From: Halobacillus faecis
GTDB lineage: Bacteria; Bacillota; Bacilli; Bacillales; Halobacillaceae
DNA length: 64,000 bases
NCBI RefSeq assembly: GCF_007991335.1
Contig: NZ_BJYD01000005.1
Location: 1 to 64,000, forward strand
Direction of reading: 5' to 3'
Positions 9,879-18,565 of the stretch are shown piece by piece. The stretch's first letter is position 1; each line of letters opens with the position of its first letter. The position numbers were made by a program, and so were the translations under genes. The notes beneath the pieces were generated by a model. It had not been told where the DNA came from, made no database searches, and was given only the letters and a program-made list of their open reading frames with translations.

Positions 9879-9901
9879 AGATGACATCTTAGATGCCATC
9901 T
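9879..9901 (-). promoter_or_regulatory. Tandem palindromic operator candidate for the MFS exporter
   Basis: Two 11-base near-copies, AGATGACATCT and AGATGCCATCT, are separated by one base. Each is itself a palindrome (AGATG-N-CATCT), so the 23-bp site is also symmetric. It sits between a TATGAT-like -10 (about 9908-9913) and the ribosome site of the exporter, where a MarR- or TetR-type repressor would act. Confidence 0.55.
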
Positions 9902-9918
9902 ATTCTATCATAATCGGT

Positions 9919-10386
9919 TTATTGACTTGCTTCTACCATTGTATGTTTAAACGTTTCATGATAATGCTTGCTGAATTGTTTAAGGATTGTCCGACGTGTT
10001 ACAATCCCGTCGAATTCTCCTTCTTCATTCGTCACACAGACAAACGGATAATCAATAAGCTTGTGCATCGCATCAATCATACTGTCACCAAGCTGTAGAC
10101 AAGGCACTTCATCATCCATCACTTCACTGACCGTCATTTCAGATAGTCGGTTCAATTCAAATTGTTCAATTCCCAATGTTTCTTCCAAAATTTTCGTTTT
10201 GCTGATGACTCCTTGAAATTTAAAGGTAGGATCCAGTACCGGTACCGCAGAATACCCAGACTTCACTAACACCAAAAGCGCATGCTCAAGCGGGTTACCA
10301 ATTTGTACGTGGGCTACTTTCTCAGCTGGAATCATAAGTTCTGAAACAAGTGGGATTCTCGTTGCTTCTTTTTCTAAACTTACCAT
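9919..10386 (-). CDS. darB: c-di-AMP-binding CBS protein (DarB/CbpB/YkuL)
   Basis: This protein of about 155 residues consists of two CBS domains. The block EKVAHVQIGNPLEHALLVL closely matches B. subtilis YkuL, now DarB. DarB binds cyclic di-AMP and, when free of it, stimulates the (p)ppGpp synthetase Rel and pyruvate carboxylase; that role is known for the family and not shown here. The ATG at 10386 (MVSLEKE) is preferred over the GTG at 10398, which overlaps the GAGGAG ribosome site. Proximity to dapH and dapL also fits ykuL. Confidence 0.9.
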   Translation of the reverse strand: MVSLEKEATRIPLVSELMIPAEKVAHVQIGNPLEHALLVLVKSGYSAVPVLDPTFKFQGVISKTKILEETLGIEQFELNRLSEMTVSEVMDDEVPCLQLGDSMIDAMHKLIDYPFVCVTNEEGEFDGIVTRRTILKQFSKHYHETFKHTMVEASQ

Positions 10387-10636
10387 GTTCTTGTTCACTC
10401 CTCTTTTTCTTGAACATTGAAGGAGCAGAAAGAGACGCTCTTAAGACCATTACATATTCTAACACAATTTCTCCCTAATCACGAACGCAAATTCCGACAA
10501 TTCTCTCTCTAGCATTCTTCCGACTATCTATTACCCCCATTTCTGTTCTGGATAAACCTGTTTAATCCTCCATTCTTTATAAAAAAACGATTCAAGCGTA
10601 TAATGGAATCAGTTCATGAAATTGGAGTTGAAAAAT

Positions 10637-11275
10637 GTGCTGACACACACCTTTACAAAGCGCGAAGAAATCGCCAATGCCATCACTCATGGGATTGGTG
10701 CCATTCTCAGTATCGCCATGCTCGTCCTGCTCATTGTGTTCGCAAGTCTAGGAGGCAATGCCTGGCATATTACAAGTGTGACGATTTATGGAGTCACCAT
10801 GCTCATCTTGTACGTATCCTCAACACTTGTTCACAGCTTCCCACCAGGCCGTGCCAAGGATTTGTTTGAGATCTTCGACCATTCCGCCATCTACCTCTTT
10901 ATTGCCGGCACGTACACGCCGATCTTGCTCGTCCCGTTAAGGAGCACATTTGGATGGACGTTATTCGGCATCGTTTGGGGAATGGCCATTCTCGGAATAA
11001 TATTCAAAGTGTTTTTCGTCAAAAGGTTTGTCGTAATGTCCACGGTCTTTTATGTATTGATGGGCTGGTTGATCGTTCTCGCCTGGGGTCCTTTGACAGT
11101 GGAAGTTCCTGCAGCAGGTATCACCTATCTCGTCGTCGGTGGCGTCATGTATTCGATTGGATCGATTTTTTATGTCTGGCGGAGCTTCAAATACCACCAC
11201 ATGGTCTGGCATTTGTTCGTGCTCGGCGGTTCGATTCTTCACTTTTTCTCGATTTTCTTCTATATCATTGGTTGA
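10637..11275 (+). CDS. TrhA/hemolysin III family membrane protein (YplQ-like)
   Basis: This seven-helix PAQR-family protein contains EEIANAITHGIGAILS, then HSFPPGRAKDLFEIFDHSAI with the conserved His/Asp cluster, and a C-terminal HHMVWHLFVLGGSILHFFS metal-site helix. Bacterial members (TrhA, YplQ) are linked to membrane-energy homeostasis. The longest frame starts at ATG 10616 without a ribosome site. GTG 10637 has TTGGAG 9 bases upstream and gives the usual N-terminus, so I prefer it. Confidence 0.85.
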   Translation: MLTHTFTKREEIANAITHGIGAILSIAMLVLLIVFASLGGNAWHITSVTIYGVTMLILYVSSTLVHSFPPGRAKDLFEIFDHSAIYLFIAGTYTPILLVPLRSTFGWTLFGIVWGMAILGIIFKVFFVKRFVVMSTVFYVLMGWLIVLAWGPLTVEVPAAGITYLVVGGVMYSIGSIFYVWRSFKYHHMVWHLFVLGGSILHFFSIFFYIIG

Positions 11276-11278
11276 ACC

Positions 11279-11310
11279 AAGACTCGCAGGGGCCTCCTGC
11301 GAGTCTTTTA
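11279..11310 (+). terminator. Terminator of the TrhA-type gene
   Basis: A 12-bp stem (AAGACTCGCAGG with its complement) has a 5-base loop and is followed by TTTT, directly after the stop codon. Confidence 0.85.
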
Positions 11311-11354
11311 CTTACAGCCGTACGTGAGGAGATCTTCAGGCGAGTATTTAAAAG

Positions 11355-11388
11355 AAAAAAACTCCAATGGCATCCATTGGAGTTTTTT
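11355..11388 (-). terminator. Terminator of the copper-region lipoprotein gene
   Basis: ACTCCAATGG pairs with CCATTGGAGT around a 3-base loop, with A6/T6 flanks. It ends at the lipoprotein stop codon. Confidence 0.9.
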
Positions 11389-11390
11389 CC

Positions 11391-12338
11391 TTATGAGACG
11401 GTTTCCCCTTGTTCTACAATCTTTTCCCAATTCTCTCCGCCGTCATCAGAGATATAGGCGGAACCATTAAAGGTGTAAATGGCCATTTTGTCCTCCGTTT
11501 TGGTAAAATACATAACCGCATCTTCTGTCAGGTCTGGGAGTGGGACAGCCGAAGTGCCCGCTTCACCAAGGATATAGGAGGTCATCGTCGCTTCCCCGGT
11601 GTACAAGCCATAAAACAGTTCGTCTTCACTAAAATAAAGCCCCCCCGCTTGTCCAGTCTCCGAAATCCCTTCAAAACTCTTCCCACCATCTTCGCTCAGG
11701 AAAACCCCGGAATCTGTAGCGATGGCTACCGTTTCTCCATTTGTAGGGTGGACAGCCATCTGAAATACACCACCCTCGATTCCTTCCGCTGGAATCGACT
11801 CCCAAGTCGCGCCAAGATCGGTACTTCTATAGAAACCTTGATCCAATTGAGAATTCGGCTGCTCATTAAACACGTAAACAGACTCATTGGCAAACCCTGC
11901 TCCCATGACGTGAAAATCACTTTCCCCGACAAATGCAAGAGATTCTAAGCTCTCTTCAGAAACCTTCCCCTTTTGTAGACCCAGTGGATTTTGAAGGTCA
12001 CTGGATGGAATCGGGTGACCTGAAGAGAGAAATCCGTCCTCTCTCACCTGAAAGCCCATGTAATCATGAGGGTGATCAACCGCTTCTTTCCATTCCCCAT
12101 CCTGGTATATTTTGATTCCCGTATGGGCGGCAAAAGCGAACCCCTCTTCCATATGGCCGAGGCCATGAACATGTCCTAGATTTCCTTCAAATGGTTGTAA
12201 GTATTGCTGCTTTTCTACCTTCTCTTCTTCTGAGCTGTCCTCAGTATCCATTGCTTTTTCTTCCACTTCCTGACTGCAAGCCCCAAGAATAGTGGAGGCT
12301 GCAAGAAGGCTTAGTGCGGCTTTTTTCAGATGACCCAT
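11391..12338 (-). CDS. Lipoprotein with BNR/Asp-box repeats (F510_1955 glycosylhydrolase-like)
   Basis: This 315-residue exported lipoprotein has a signal peptide and lipobox ending LGAC, with Cys21 as the lipid anchor. An acidic linker (about residues 24-45) is followed by beta-propeller repeats carrying Asp-box motifs: STDLGATW, SEDGGKSF and SDDGGENW. These resemble sialidase or sortilin propellers; no enzyme activity can be assigned from the repeats alone. It lies 57 bases after copZ but behind a strong terminator. His-rich HVHGLGHMEEG near the N-terminus might bind metal, which is speculation from context. Confidence 0.75.
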   Translation of the reverse strand: MGHLKKAALSLLAASTILGACSQEVEEKAMDTEDSSEEEKVEKQQYLQPFEGNLGHVHGLGHMEEGFAFAAHTGIKIYQDGEWKEAVDHPHDYMGFQVREDGFLSSGHPIPSSDLQNPLGLQKGKVSEESLESLAFVGESDFHVMGAGFANESVYVFNEQPNSQLDQGFYRSTDLGATWESIPAEGIEGGVFQMAVHPTNGETVAIATDSGVFLSEDGGKSFEGISETGQAGGLYFSEDELFYGLYTGEATMTSYILGEAGTSAVPLPDLTEDAVMYFTKTEDKMAIYTFNGSAYISDDGGENWEKIVEQGETVS

Positions 12339-12353
12339 AAAATTTCACCCCTT

Positions 12354-12387
12354 TTAAAAATACCCCCGGAGAGTGTTACACCGGGGG
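12354..12387 (-). terminator. Terminator of the csoR-copA-copZ operon
   Basis: CCCCCGG pairs with CCGGGGG around an 11-base loop. On the minus strand it is followed by TATTTTT, just after the copZ stop. It separates copZ from the lipoprotein gene. Confidence 0.75.
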
Positions 12388-12395
12388 GTTGTTCG

Positions 12396-12596
12396 TTATA
12401 CCACATCGTAGCCTTGTTCTTCGACTGCTTCTCTCATTTCTACTTTATTGGCCGTTTCTGAATGAGATACTTTTACATCACCTGTCTCAAGATCGACGTC
12501 AACAGCGTTCACGCCATCGACTTCTTTCAATGCTCCTTCAACAGCACTTTTACAGTGTCCACATGTCATACCTTCTACTTTTAATGTTGTTTCCAT
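12396..12596 (-). CDS. copZ: Copper chaperone CopZ
   Basis: This 66-residue heavy-metal-associated domain protein carries Cu(I) to CopA in the cytosol. The metal site is GMTCGHCKSAV (about residues 8-18) in a beta-alpha-beta-beta-alpha-beta fold. The longer frame starts at 12605, inside the AAAGGA ribosome site, so the ATG at 12596 (METTLKV) is the start. It is last in csoR-copA-copZ, 30 bases after copA. Confidence 0.95.
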   Translation of the reverse strand: METTLKVEGMTCGHCKSAVEGALKEVDGVNAVDVDLETGDVKVSHSETANKVEMREAVEEQGYDVV

Positions 12597-12626
12597 CTTC
12601 AACATCCTTTCATTTTTATCGTGAGT

Positions 12627-15029
12627 TTATATTCTCGCCCGCTTCAAACGAAGGGAGTTTGTGACAACGCTGACGGAACTGAAAGCCATCGCAGCGCCGG
12701 CCACCCACGGAGCGAGAAGTCCAATCGCAGCGACTGGAATACCTGCAGAGTTATACGCAAGCGCCCAGAAGAGATTTTGACGTATGTTACGCATCGTCTT
12801 TCTGCTTAAGCGGATCGCCTGACTCAAGTGAGCAAGATCTCCACCGACAAGTGTAATGTCTGCGGTTTCAATCGCAACATCAGATCCTGTCCCGATAGCA
12901 ATGCCGATATCGGCAGTAGCAAGGGAAGGTGCATCATTGATGCCGTCTCCGACCATGGCTACTTTCTCTCCCTGTTTTTGCAGTTCTTTCACTTTTTCAG
13001 CCTTCTGCTCAGGAAGCACCTCCGCAAAGACTCCATCGATTCCGACTTCTTTGGCAATCGCTTCAGCGGTACGTTTATTGTCTCCTGTAACCATATAGAC
13101 ACTCAGACCGATGGCTTTCAAATCGGCAATCGCTTGTTTGGATGTTTCCTTGACTGTATCTGCGACAGCGATATAGCCTTTCAATTCACCTTCGACAGCG
13201 ATGAACATCGCGGTCTTCCCTTGTTGTTCCAGTGTAACCAAGGATTCTTCATACAAACCATAATCGATGTTTTCCCGCTGCATCAATTTTCTTGTTCCGA
13301 TATCGATCCGATTGTCGTCGACTACGGCTTTAATTCCATGCCCAGGAATCGCTTCGAACTCTAAAGCGGCTGCTTTCGTGACTCCCTTCTCTTCTCCGTA
13401 TTGCACGATGGCCTCTGCTAACGGATGTTCCGATGATTTTTCTGCAGCAACGACAAGAGGCAGTAACGTTTCCTCGTCCTCAAAAGCTACAAAATCAGTC
13501 ACTTCCGGCTTCCCTTTTGTAACGGTGCCTGTTTTATCCAATAGAATCGTCGTGAGTCGGTGGGTGCCTTCTAGATATTCACCGCCTTTGAACAAAATGC
13601 CCTGTTCCGCTCCTTTTCCTGTACCGACCATGATCGAGGTCGGTGTAGCCAGGCCAAGCGCACATGGACATGCGATGACGAGCACAGCGATGGCAGCTTC
13701 CAATGCGGGCGGCCATTCTCCCGGTGATACAAACAGGAACCACACAAGGAAAGTCAAAACAGCGATACCAACGACGATCGGAACGAAAATTCCAGAAATC
13801 TGATCAGCGGTTCTTTGGATCGGTGCTTTTGATCCTTGCGCTTCTTCTACAATTTTGACAATACCAGATAGAGCTGTATCTTTTCCTACCTTTTCAGCCT
13901 TCATTGTAATGGTTCCATTTTTGTTAATGGTTGAACCTATGACAGGTTCGCCTTGTTGTTTATCTACAGGGATGGATTCTCCTGTGATCATTGATTCATC
14001 GACAGACGTAATGCCTGTGACAACCGTCCCGTCGACAGGGATTTTCTCTCCTGGCTTGACGAGAATGTCATCGCCGACCTGTACATCATCGACAGGAACC
14101 TTTTGTTCTTTTCCATCACGGATGACTGTCGCTTCTTTCGCCTGAAGGTTCAATAACTTTGTCAGGGCAGCTGTCGTCCGGCCTTTGGCGAGCGCTTCAA
14201 AAAGTTTCCCTACAAGGATGAGGGTGATCAGGACGGCACTCGTTTCAAAATAGAGTTCAGGCGTGATGCCAGGATTCAACTGCCAGCGGATGGCTTCGAC
14301 CAGGCTGTAAAAATAGGCGGCCGAAGTTCCAAGCGCTACAAGGACATCCATATTGGCACTTTTATTAGATAGTGCCCGGTAGGCTCCTTTATAAAACTGG
14401 GCGCCGATATAAAATTGGACGGGGGTTGCGAGCAGGAATTGGAACCACGGATTCATCAGCCACATCGGTACCGGAAGACCGATATCCCAAGGTAAATGGC
14501 CGACCATCGTGTACAAGAGTGGAAAGGATAGCAGAGCTGAAATCCAAAGTTTCCTTTTTTTCTCGTTGATTTCTTCTTCCTTCTGTTCTTTCTGTTCCTC
14601 CCGGTTCTGTTTCGTCACTGCATGATAACCGAGTTTCTCTACTTTTCCAATAATGTCATCGACGCTCAATGTGTTTGGGTCGTATTCGATGACACCCGCT
14701 TCTGTCGCTAAATTGATGTTCGCCTCACTGATCCCACTTGTTTTAGACAATACTTTTTGTATCCTTGTCGAACAGGCAGAACAGGTCATGCCTTGAATAT
14801 CGAGCTCGACACGCTCTTTCTGAACACCATAGCCAAGCTTTTCGATCTTCGCCTCTATATCCGCCGGCTGCACTTTGGATTCATCGTAGTGGATACTCGC
14901 CTTTTCCATGGCGAGGTTGACGTTGGCTTCAACACCCTCCATTTTGTTGAGTACTTTTTCAATTCTTGTGGAGCAGGCAGAGCACGTCATCCCAGTGACA
15001 CCGACATTCATCTGTTTCTTATCTGCCAT
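12627..15029 (-). CDS. copA: Copper-exporting P1B-type ATPase CopA
   Basis: This 800-residue membrane ATPase pumps Cu(I) out of the cytoplasm. Two N-terminal HMA domains each carry [11 protein letters not shown] (near residues 13 and 80). The membrane CPC motif lies in [14 protein letters not shown] (about 454). The actuator TGES motif is near 349, the phosphorylation motif DKTGTVTKG near 498, SEHPLAEAI and TGDN follow, and the hinge is [10 protein letters not shown]. All catalytic motifs are present. It lies between csoR and copZ in one operon. Confidence 0.97.
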   Translation of the reverse strand: MADKKQMNVGVTGMTCSACSTRIEKVLNKMEGVEANVNLAMEKASIHYDESKVQPADIEAKIEKLGYGVQKERVELDIQGMTCSACSTRIQKVLSKTSGISEANINLATEAGVIEYDPNTLSVDDIIGKVEKLGYHAVTKQNREEQKEQKEEEINEKKRKLWISALLSFPLLYTMVGHLPWDIGLPVPMWLMNPWFQFLLATPVQFYIGAQFYKGAYRALSNKSANMDVLVALGTSAAYFYSLVEAIRWQLNPGITPELYFETSAVLITLILVGKLFEALAKGRTTAALTKLLNLQAKEATVIRDGKEQKVPVDDVQVGDDILVKPGEKIPVDGTVVTGITSVDESMITGESIPVDKQQGEPVIGSTINKNGTITMKAEKVGKDTALSGIVKIVEEAQGSKAPIQRTADQISGIFVPIVVGIAVLTFLVWFLFVSPGEWPPALEAAIAVLVIACPCALGLATPTSIMVGTGKGAEQGILFKGGEYLEGTHRLTTILLDKTGTVTKGKPEVTDFVAFEDEETLLPLVVAAEKSSEHPLAEAIVQYGEEKGVTKAAALEFEAIPGHGIKAVVDDNRIDIGTRKLMQRENIDYGLYEESLVTLEQQGKTAMFIAVEGELKGYIAVADTVKETSKQAIADLKAIGLSVYMVTGDNKRTAEAIAKEVGIDGVFAEVLPEQKAEKVKELQKQGEKVAMVGDGINDAPSLATADIGIAIGTGSDVAIETADITLVGGDLAHLSQAIRLSRKTMRNIRQNLFWALAYNSAGIPVAAIGLLAPWVAGAAMAFSSVSVVTNSLRLKRARI

Positions 15030-15040
15030 CGTCTCCCTCC

Positions 15041-15358
15041 TTACTTGGAGAATTGCTGGACGACTTTCATCAATTCATCGATTGCTTCGTCCCCGTTCCC
15101 TTTTTGTATGGCATCTTTAACGCAATGATGCGTGTGACGCTCCAACAGGTTATATCCGACTTTATTCAAAGCATTATTGATTGCAGAAATTTGAACAAGA
15201 ATGTCTACACAATATCGATCGTCTTCCACCATTTTCTGAATTCCACGTACTTGGCCTTCGATTCGTTTTAAACGGTTTAATACTGCAAGCTTCTCATCTT
15301 GAGTCCTCGGTTTAGCTGGTTGTTTCCCGCTATCTTCTGGAAGATGATTCTCTGTCAT
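15041..15358 (-). CDS. csoR: Copper-sensing repressor CsoR
   Basis: This 105-residue all-helical repressor releases DNA when it binds Cu(I). The Cys-His-Cys ligands are visible as Cys50 (RYCVDI), His75 and Cys79 (HTHHC), with the same spacing as Cys45, His70 and Cys74 of B. subtilis CsoR. It is the first gene of csoR-copA-copZ, so it should repress itself and the pump. AAGGAGG lies 7 bases before the ATG. Confidence 0.96.
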   Translation of the reverse strand: MTENHLPEDSGKQPAKPRTQDEKLAVLNRLKRIEGQVRGIQKMVEDDRYCVDILVQISAINNALNKVGYNLLERHTHHCVKDAIQKGNGDEAIDELMKVVQQFSK

Positions 15359-15379
15359 GCCACCGCCTCCTTATTGAAT

Positions 15380-15410
15380 AGTATATACCCAGTATAGGTA
15401 TTACAGTCAA
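15380..15410 (-). promoter_or_regulatory. csoR promoter with embedded CsoR operator
   Basis: On the minus strand a TTGACT -35 (15405-15410) is followed 17 or 19 bases later by TATATA or TATACT. Between and over the -10 lies the inverted repeat ATACC-N7-GGTAT (15385-15401), the layout expected for a CsoR site that blocks RNA polymerase. Confidence 0.75.
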
Positions 15411-15507
15411 TTGTTTAACCTTGATAATCCTCATGTTTTTTCTGGTTTATTAATTTACTACCTTAGGGTATAGATATTTAAACTCCAAATGTATAGAGGT
15501 GATTGTT

Positions 15508-16164
15508 TTGTTGTCGACGATTTCTGTAATTGCTCTAGCGATTGGTCTCTTATGTTCCCTTATTATTACCATCGATGTTCTGAGGCACCCGCAAATGATG
15601 AAGATCATGAATGTCGTCTGGCCCATCAATGGATGGTTTATGGGTCCAGTTGCCTTATGGACCTATTTTAAATGGGGACGTTTAAAGAGCAAGGATAACG
15701 ATAAAGAAGATAAGCGCGGCCGACCTGCGAAAGTGTTTGTTTCCACGAGCCACTGTTCCGCGGGATGCACCCTTGGTGATGCTGTTGGTGTACCGATTGT
15801 CGCTTTGACAGGCTTGACCATTGCTGGGTCCACTTTATTTGCCCACTACACCGTTGAATTTATCCTGGCTTACTTATTCGGCATCCTTTTTCAGTTTTAT
15901 GCTATTTTTCCGATGAATAAAGACCTTGGAAAAAAAGGAGCCGTATGGGCCGCGATCAAAGCCGACTCTTTATCGTTGATCGCTTTTGAAGTCGGGATGT
16001 TTGGATGGATGGCCATCGTGCACTTCGTCCTTTTCCAGGAGCCGCCGAAGCCGAACGAGGCAACGTATTGGTTCATGATGCAGATTGCCATGATTTTAGG
16101 CTTCCTTACTAGTTACCCCGCAAACTGGGTATTGGTGAGAAAAGGAATTAAAGAAGAAATGTAA
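15508..16164 (+). CDS. DUF4396 membrane protein
   Basis: This protein of about 218 residues has roughly five hydrophobic helices. A conserved segment STSHCSAGCTLGD near the middle, with two Cys and a His, looks able to bind a metal. The open frame begins at GTG 15499, but the GAGGTG ribosome site overlaps that codon, so TTG 15508 or 15511 is the likelier start. It is divergent from csoR. DUF4396 has no established function that I know of; the Cys/His motif and the copper neighbourhood make a metal role worth testing. Confidence 0.75.
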   Translation: MLSTISVIALAIGLLCSLIITIDVLRHPQMMKIMNVVWPINGWFMGPVALWTYFKWGRLKSKDNDKEDKRGRPAKVFVSTSHCSAGCTLGDAVGVPIVALTGLTIAGSTLFAHYTVEFILAYLFGILFQFYAIFPMNKDLGKKGAVWAAIKADSLSLIAFEVGMFGWMAIVHFVLFQEPPKPNEATYWFMMQIAMILGFLTSYPANWVLVRKGIKEEM

Positions 16165-16212
16165 AAAGGTAAGAGCGTCAGAGAACCAATTCCTCTGACG
16201 CTCTTACCTTTT
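16164..16212. terminator. Very strong bidirectional terminator
   Basis: A 20-bp perfect stem (AAAAGGTAAGAGCGTCAGAG with its complement) has a 9-base loop and follows the DUF4396 stop codon directly. Confidence 0.95.
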
Positions 16213-16272
16213 ATACTTGGCGGGAAGTTAGTTGGAAATGACGCTATCTCTCATAAAAGTCCACGGTTATGG

Positions 16273-16623
16273 CTATGAACTTTTAAATTCTTCGATTTGT
16301 ATTTGAGCGAAGTAAAGGGCTGTGAGATACCAAATAGTGACAAAGAAAACGGCGAGTGCGTACTTCCATACCTCTTTCCATACCCGTGGAAGAGATAACC
16401 TTTGGTGCCCAGTCACTTCGACTGGTTTAAAAGGAATCCTAAGCAATAAGCTCATGAAAAATAAAAAAATGTTTTTCAACCTTTTATTAGGCGACAACAT
16501 CGCAATTTTATAAAAGATAAAAAAGAGTAAAGCCGAGACTAAAAACAGGTAACACATGGTAGCAATGAATGAGTAAAATTCTACTTGGGCCACACTTTTC
16601 GCTTCTGGATAAATAAAGGACAC
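16273..16623 (-). CDS. Hypothetical small membrane protein
   Basis: This 116-residue frame starts at GTG and contains three hydrophobic segments (about residues 17-45, 50-62 and 86-108) with positively charged loops between them. I do not recognise the family. The ribosome site is weak (AGAAAG). It stands alone between a strong terminator and the divergent amine oxidase gene. Membrane-like composition and lack of overlap favour a real gene, but this remains uncertain. Confidence 0.5.
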   Translation of the reverse strand: MSFIYPEAKSVAQVEFYSFIATMCYLFLVSALLFFIFYKIAMLSPNKRLKNIFLFFMSLLLRIPFKPVEVTGHQRLSLPRVWKEVWKYALAVFFVTIWYLTALYFAQIQIEEFKSS

Positions 16624-16794
16624 AACTTTCTATTTAGATATTCTTCTATGTACTTCAGAATAATCATAACAGGATGGTTCCTCCAATTTTAAAGGTAATT
16701 TGCACCAATCTTTCCTCTCTCCGCGCTCCTGCTTTGCTCACCGGAATTTTCTTTTTTTACCAATCGTATGATATTCAATAAGGGGGAGATTGAA

Positions 16795-18255
16795 GTGAGT
16801 CATCGCGTAGATATACACAGTTACGGGGATTTAAGTTATCCAAAAGACATGCTTTCCATCATTCAAGATGGATTACCTGTTTTGAATGGTCCACCAAAAA
16901 AAGTGGTCATCATCGGGGCAGGGATGGCCGGATTGGTTTCTGCTTCCCTACTGAAACAAGCGGGACATACGGTAGAAATTATTGAAGGCAATGACCGGGT
17001 CGGGGGGAGAATTTACACGTTAAGAAAACCTTTTTCTGAAGGGCAGTACCTTGATGTCGGGGCTATGCGCTTCCCTGATATCCATGAGCTGACCTTCTCC
17101 TACCTTCGCAAATTCGATTTGCCCCTCAATGAATTCAATAACGAGAATGACCTCTATTACGTCAATGGAGTCCAGAGTACAACTACGACGTACAACCAAA
17201 ACCCCAACGTTCTTAAATTCCCATTGGCTCCTGAAGAACAAGGGAAAACGGCAAAAGAATTGCTTTCCCTTGCTGTTCAACCCTACTTGGATCTGTATGA
17301 GGATGCTTCCCCCACTGAACAAGAGCGCTTAAGAAGAAAGTTTGACCGTTATTCATTTGAAGGGTTTCTCAGGTATAACCCTATAGGGGTTTCCTTATCT
17401 GAAGGGGCCATAAGGAAAGTCAAAGTGTTGTTAGGAATTGAAGGTTTTCCTGAACTGTCCTTTGTCGATATCTTGTTGGACATTGTCCGGACTGTGTTTA
17501 ATCCAGATCTCAAATTCTATGAAATCACGGGAGGAAATGATTTACTGCCTAAAGCGTTTCTTCCTGATTTAAGTCCCCACATCTTATACAAAAGGAAAGT
17601 GCAGCAAATCTTCCAGGAGAAAGATGGAGTCAGAGTCGTTGCCATTAACCGGAACACGTATGAATACGAAAATTTCAAAGGAGATTATGTGATTGTCACC
17701 GTCCCTTATTCAGTCATGCAGTTCATTGATATCATTCCCTACGATTCCATATCTTTTGAGAAGTGGAAAGCGATCAAAGAGTTATCCTACGTTTCATCAG
17801 TGAAAATCGGACTTGAATTCAAATCAAGGTTTTGGGAAGAGTTAAAGATCGCGAATGTCTTAACAGATATTCCTTTAAGGTACACCTACTCACCCAGTCC
17901 AGGCCGTCAGGTGATGCTTGGAAGTTATAGCTGGGGAGCGAATGCCAATTTATGGAACAGTTTGCCCGAGAGAGAAAGGATCAATGAGGCTCTCTATGGC
18001 CTATCAAAAGTTTTTGGCAAGAGAGTGTACGAAGATTTTACAAAAGGGGCTTCTTACAGTTGGAGTCAAAATGAATTCTCAGCCGGATGTTTTACTTTAT
18101 TTGCTCCAAACCAAGCGACTGATTTTGCCGACCGTCTTTATACACCAGAGGGGGATATCCATTTCGCCGGTGAACATACATCCACGTTCCATGGATGGGT
18201 AGAAGGTGCGATCGAATCTGCGGTTCGTGCTGCAAATGAAGTGAACGAAAGATGA
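16795..18255 (+). CDS. Flavin-dependent amine oxidase (monoamine/L-amino acid oxidase family)
   Basis: This protein of about 486 residues has an FAD-binding Rossmann motif VVIIGAGMAGL near residue 40, followed by the conserved DRVGGRI. The C-terminal flavin-contact block is DIHFAGEHTSTFHGWVEGAI. It would oxidise an amine or amino acid with O2 to give the imine and H2O2; the substrate cannot be read from sequence. There is no signal peptide. The ATG at 16768 lies upstream of a strong AAGGGGGAG ribosome site, so GTG 16795 is the start. Confidence 0.85.
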   Translation: MSHRVDIHSYGDLSYPKDMLSIIQDGLPVLNGPPKKVVIIGAGMAGLVSASLLKQAGHTVEIIEGNDRVGGRIYTLRKPFSEGQYLDVGAMRFPDIHELTFSYLRKFDLPLNEFNNENDLYYVNGVQSTTTTYNQNPNVLKFPLAPEEQGKTAKELLSLAVQPYLDLYEDASPTEQERLRRKFDRYSFEGFLRYNPIGVSLSEGAIRKVKVLLGIEGFPELSFVDILLDIVRTVFNPDLKFYEITGGNDLLPKAFLPDLSPHILYKRKVQQIFQEKDGVRVVAINRNTYEYENFKGDYVIVTVPYSVMQFIDIIPYDSISFEKWKAIKELSYVSSVKIGLEFKSRFWEELKIANVLTDIPLRYTYSPSPGRQVMLGSYSWGANANLWNSLPERERINEALYGLSKVFGKRVYEDFTKGASYSWSQNEFSAGCFTLFAPNQATDFADRLYTPEGDIHFAGEHTSTFHGWVEGAIESAVRAANEVNER

Positions 18256-18277
18256 AGGTAAATGCGGGAGTTTCTCA

Positions 18278-18334
18278 TAAAAAAGGTTCCTGCCCTGATG
18301 CATTCTCATGCTTATGGAGCCTGTGGCAGGAACC
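18278..18334 (-). terminator. Terminator of fadH-DUF2197
   Basis: GGTTCCTGCC pairs with GGCAGGAACC around a 30-base loop that contains its own GCAT/ATGC hairpin. It is followed by T6 on the minus strand. Confidence 0.75.
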
Positions 18335-18356
18335 CATTTCAAAAAGCCAAGTCATT

Positions 18357-18551
18357 CTATGTCAAAAACTTATCGTGTGAATCGATCATATCCGGGTGAA
18401 GTCCGGTGCTTGTCTGCGCATCTTTTTGCATCGATTGATTACAAGACTTACACACATAGGACGCTTTAGGATTTTTACTGATTTTCATATATTGCGGATC
18501 AGAACGGTCTAAGTGGTACGACTTTTTACAAAAGAAACATTTCTTTTCCAT
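18357..18551 (-). CDS. Small zinc-ribbon protein (DUF2197/YlaI-like)
   Basis: This 64-residue protein has two Cys pairs, CFFC near the N-terminus and CKSC at about residue 34, spaced as in a zinc ribbon. It resembles the DUF2197 (YlaI) family; the role is unknown. A longer frame begins upstream, but the GGGGAGAG ribosome site selects the ATG at 18551. It follows fadH by 14 bases and ends at a shared terminator, so the two are co-transcribed. Confidence 0.75.
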   Translation of the reverse strand: MEKKCFFCKKSYHLDRSDPQYMKISKNPKASYVCKSCNQSMQKDAQTSTGLHPDMIDSHDKFLT

Positions 18552-18565
18552 ACACTCTCCCCTTT

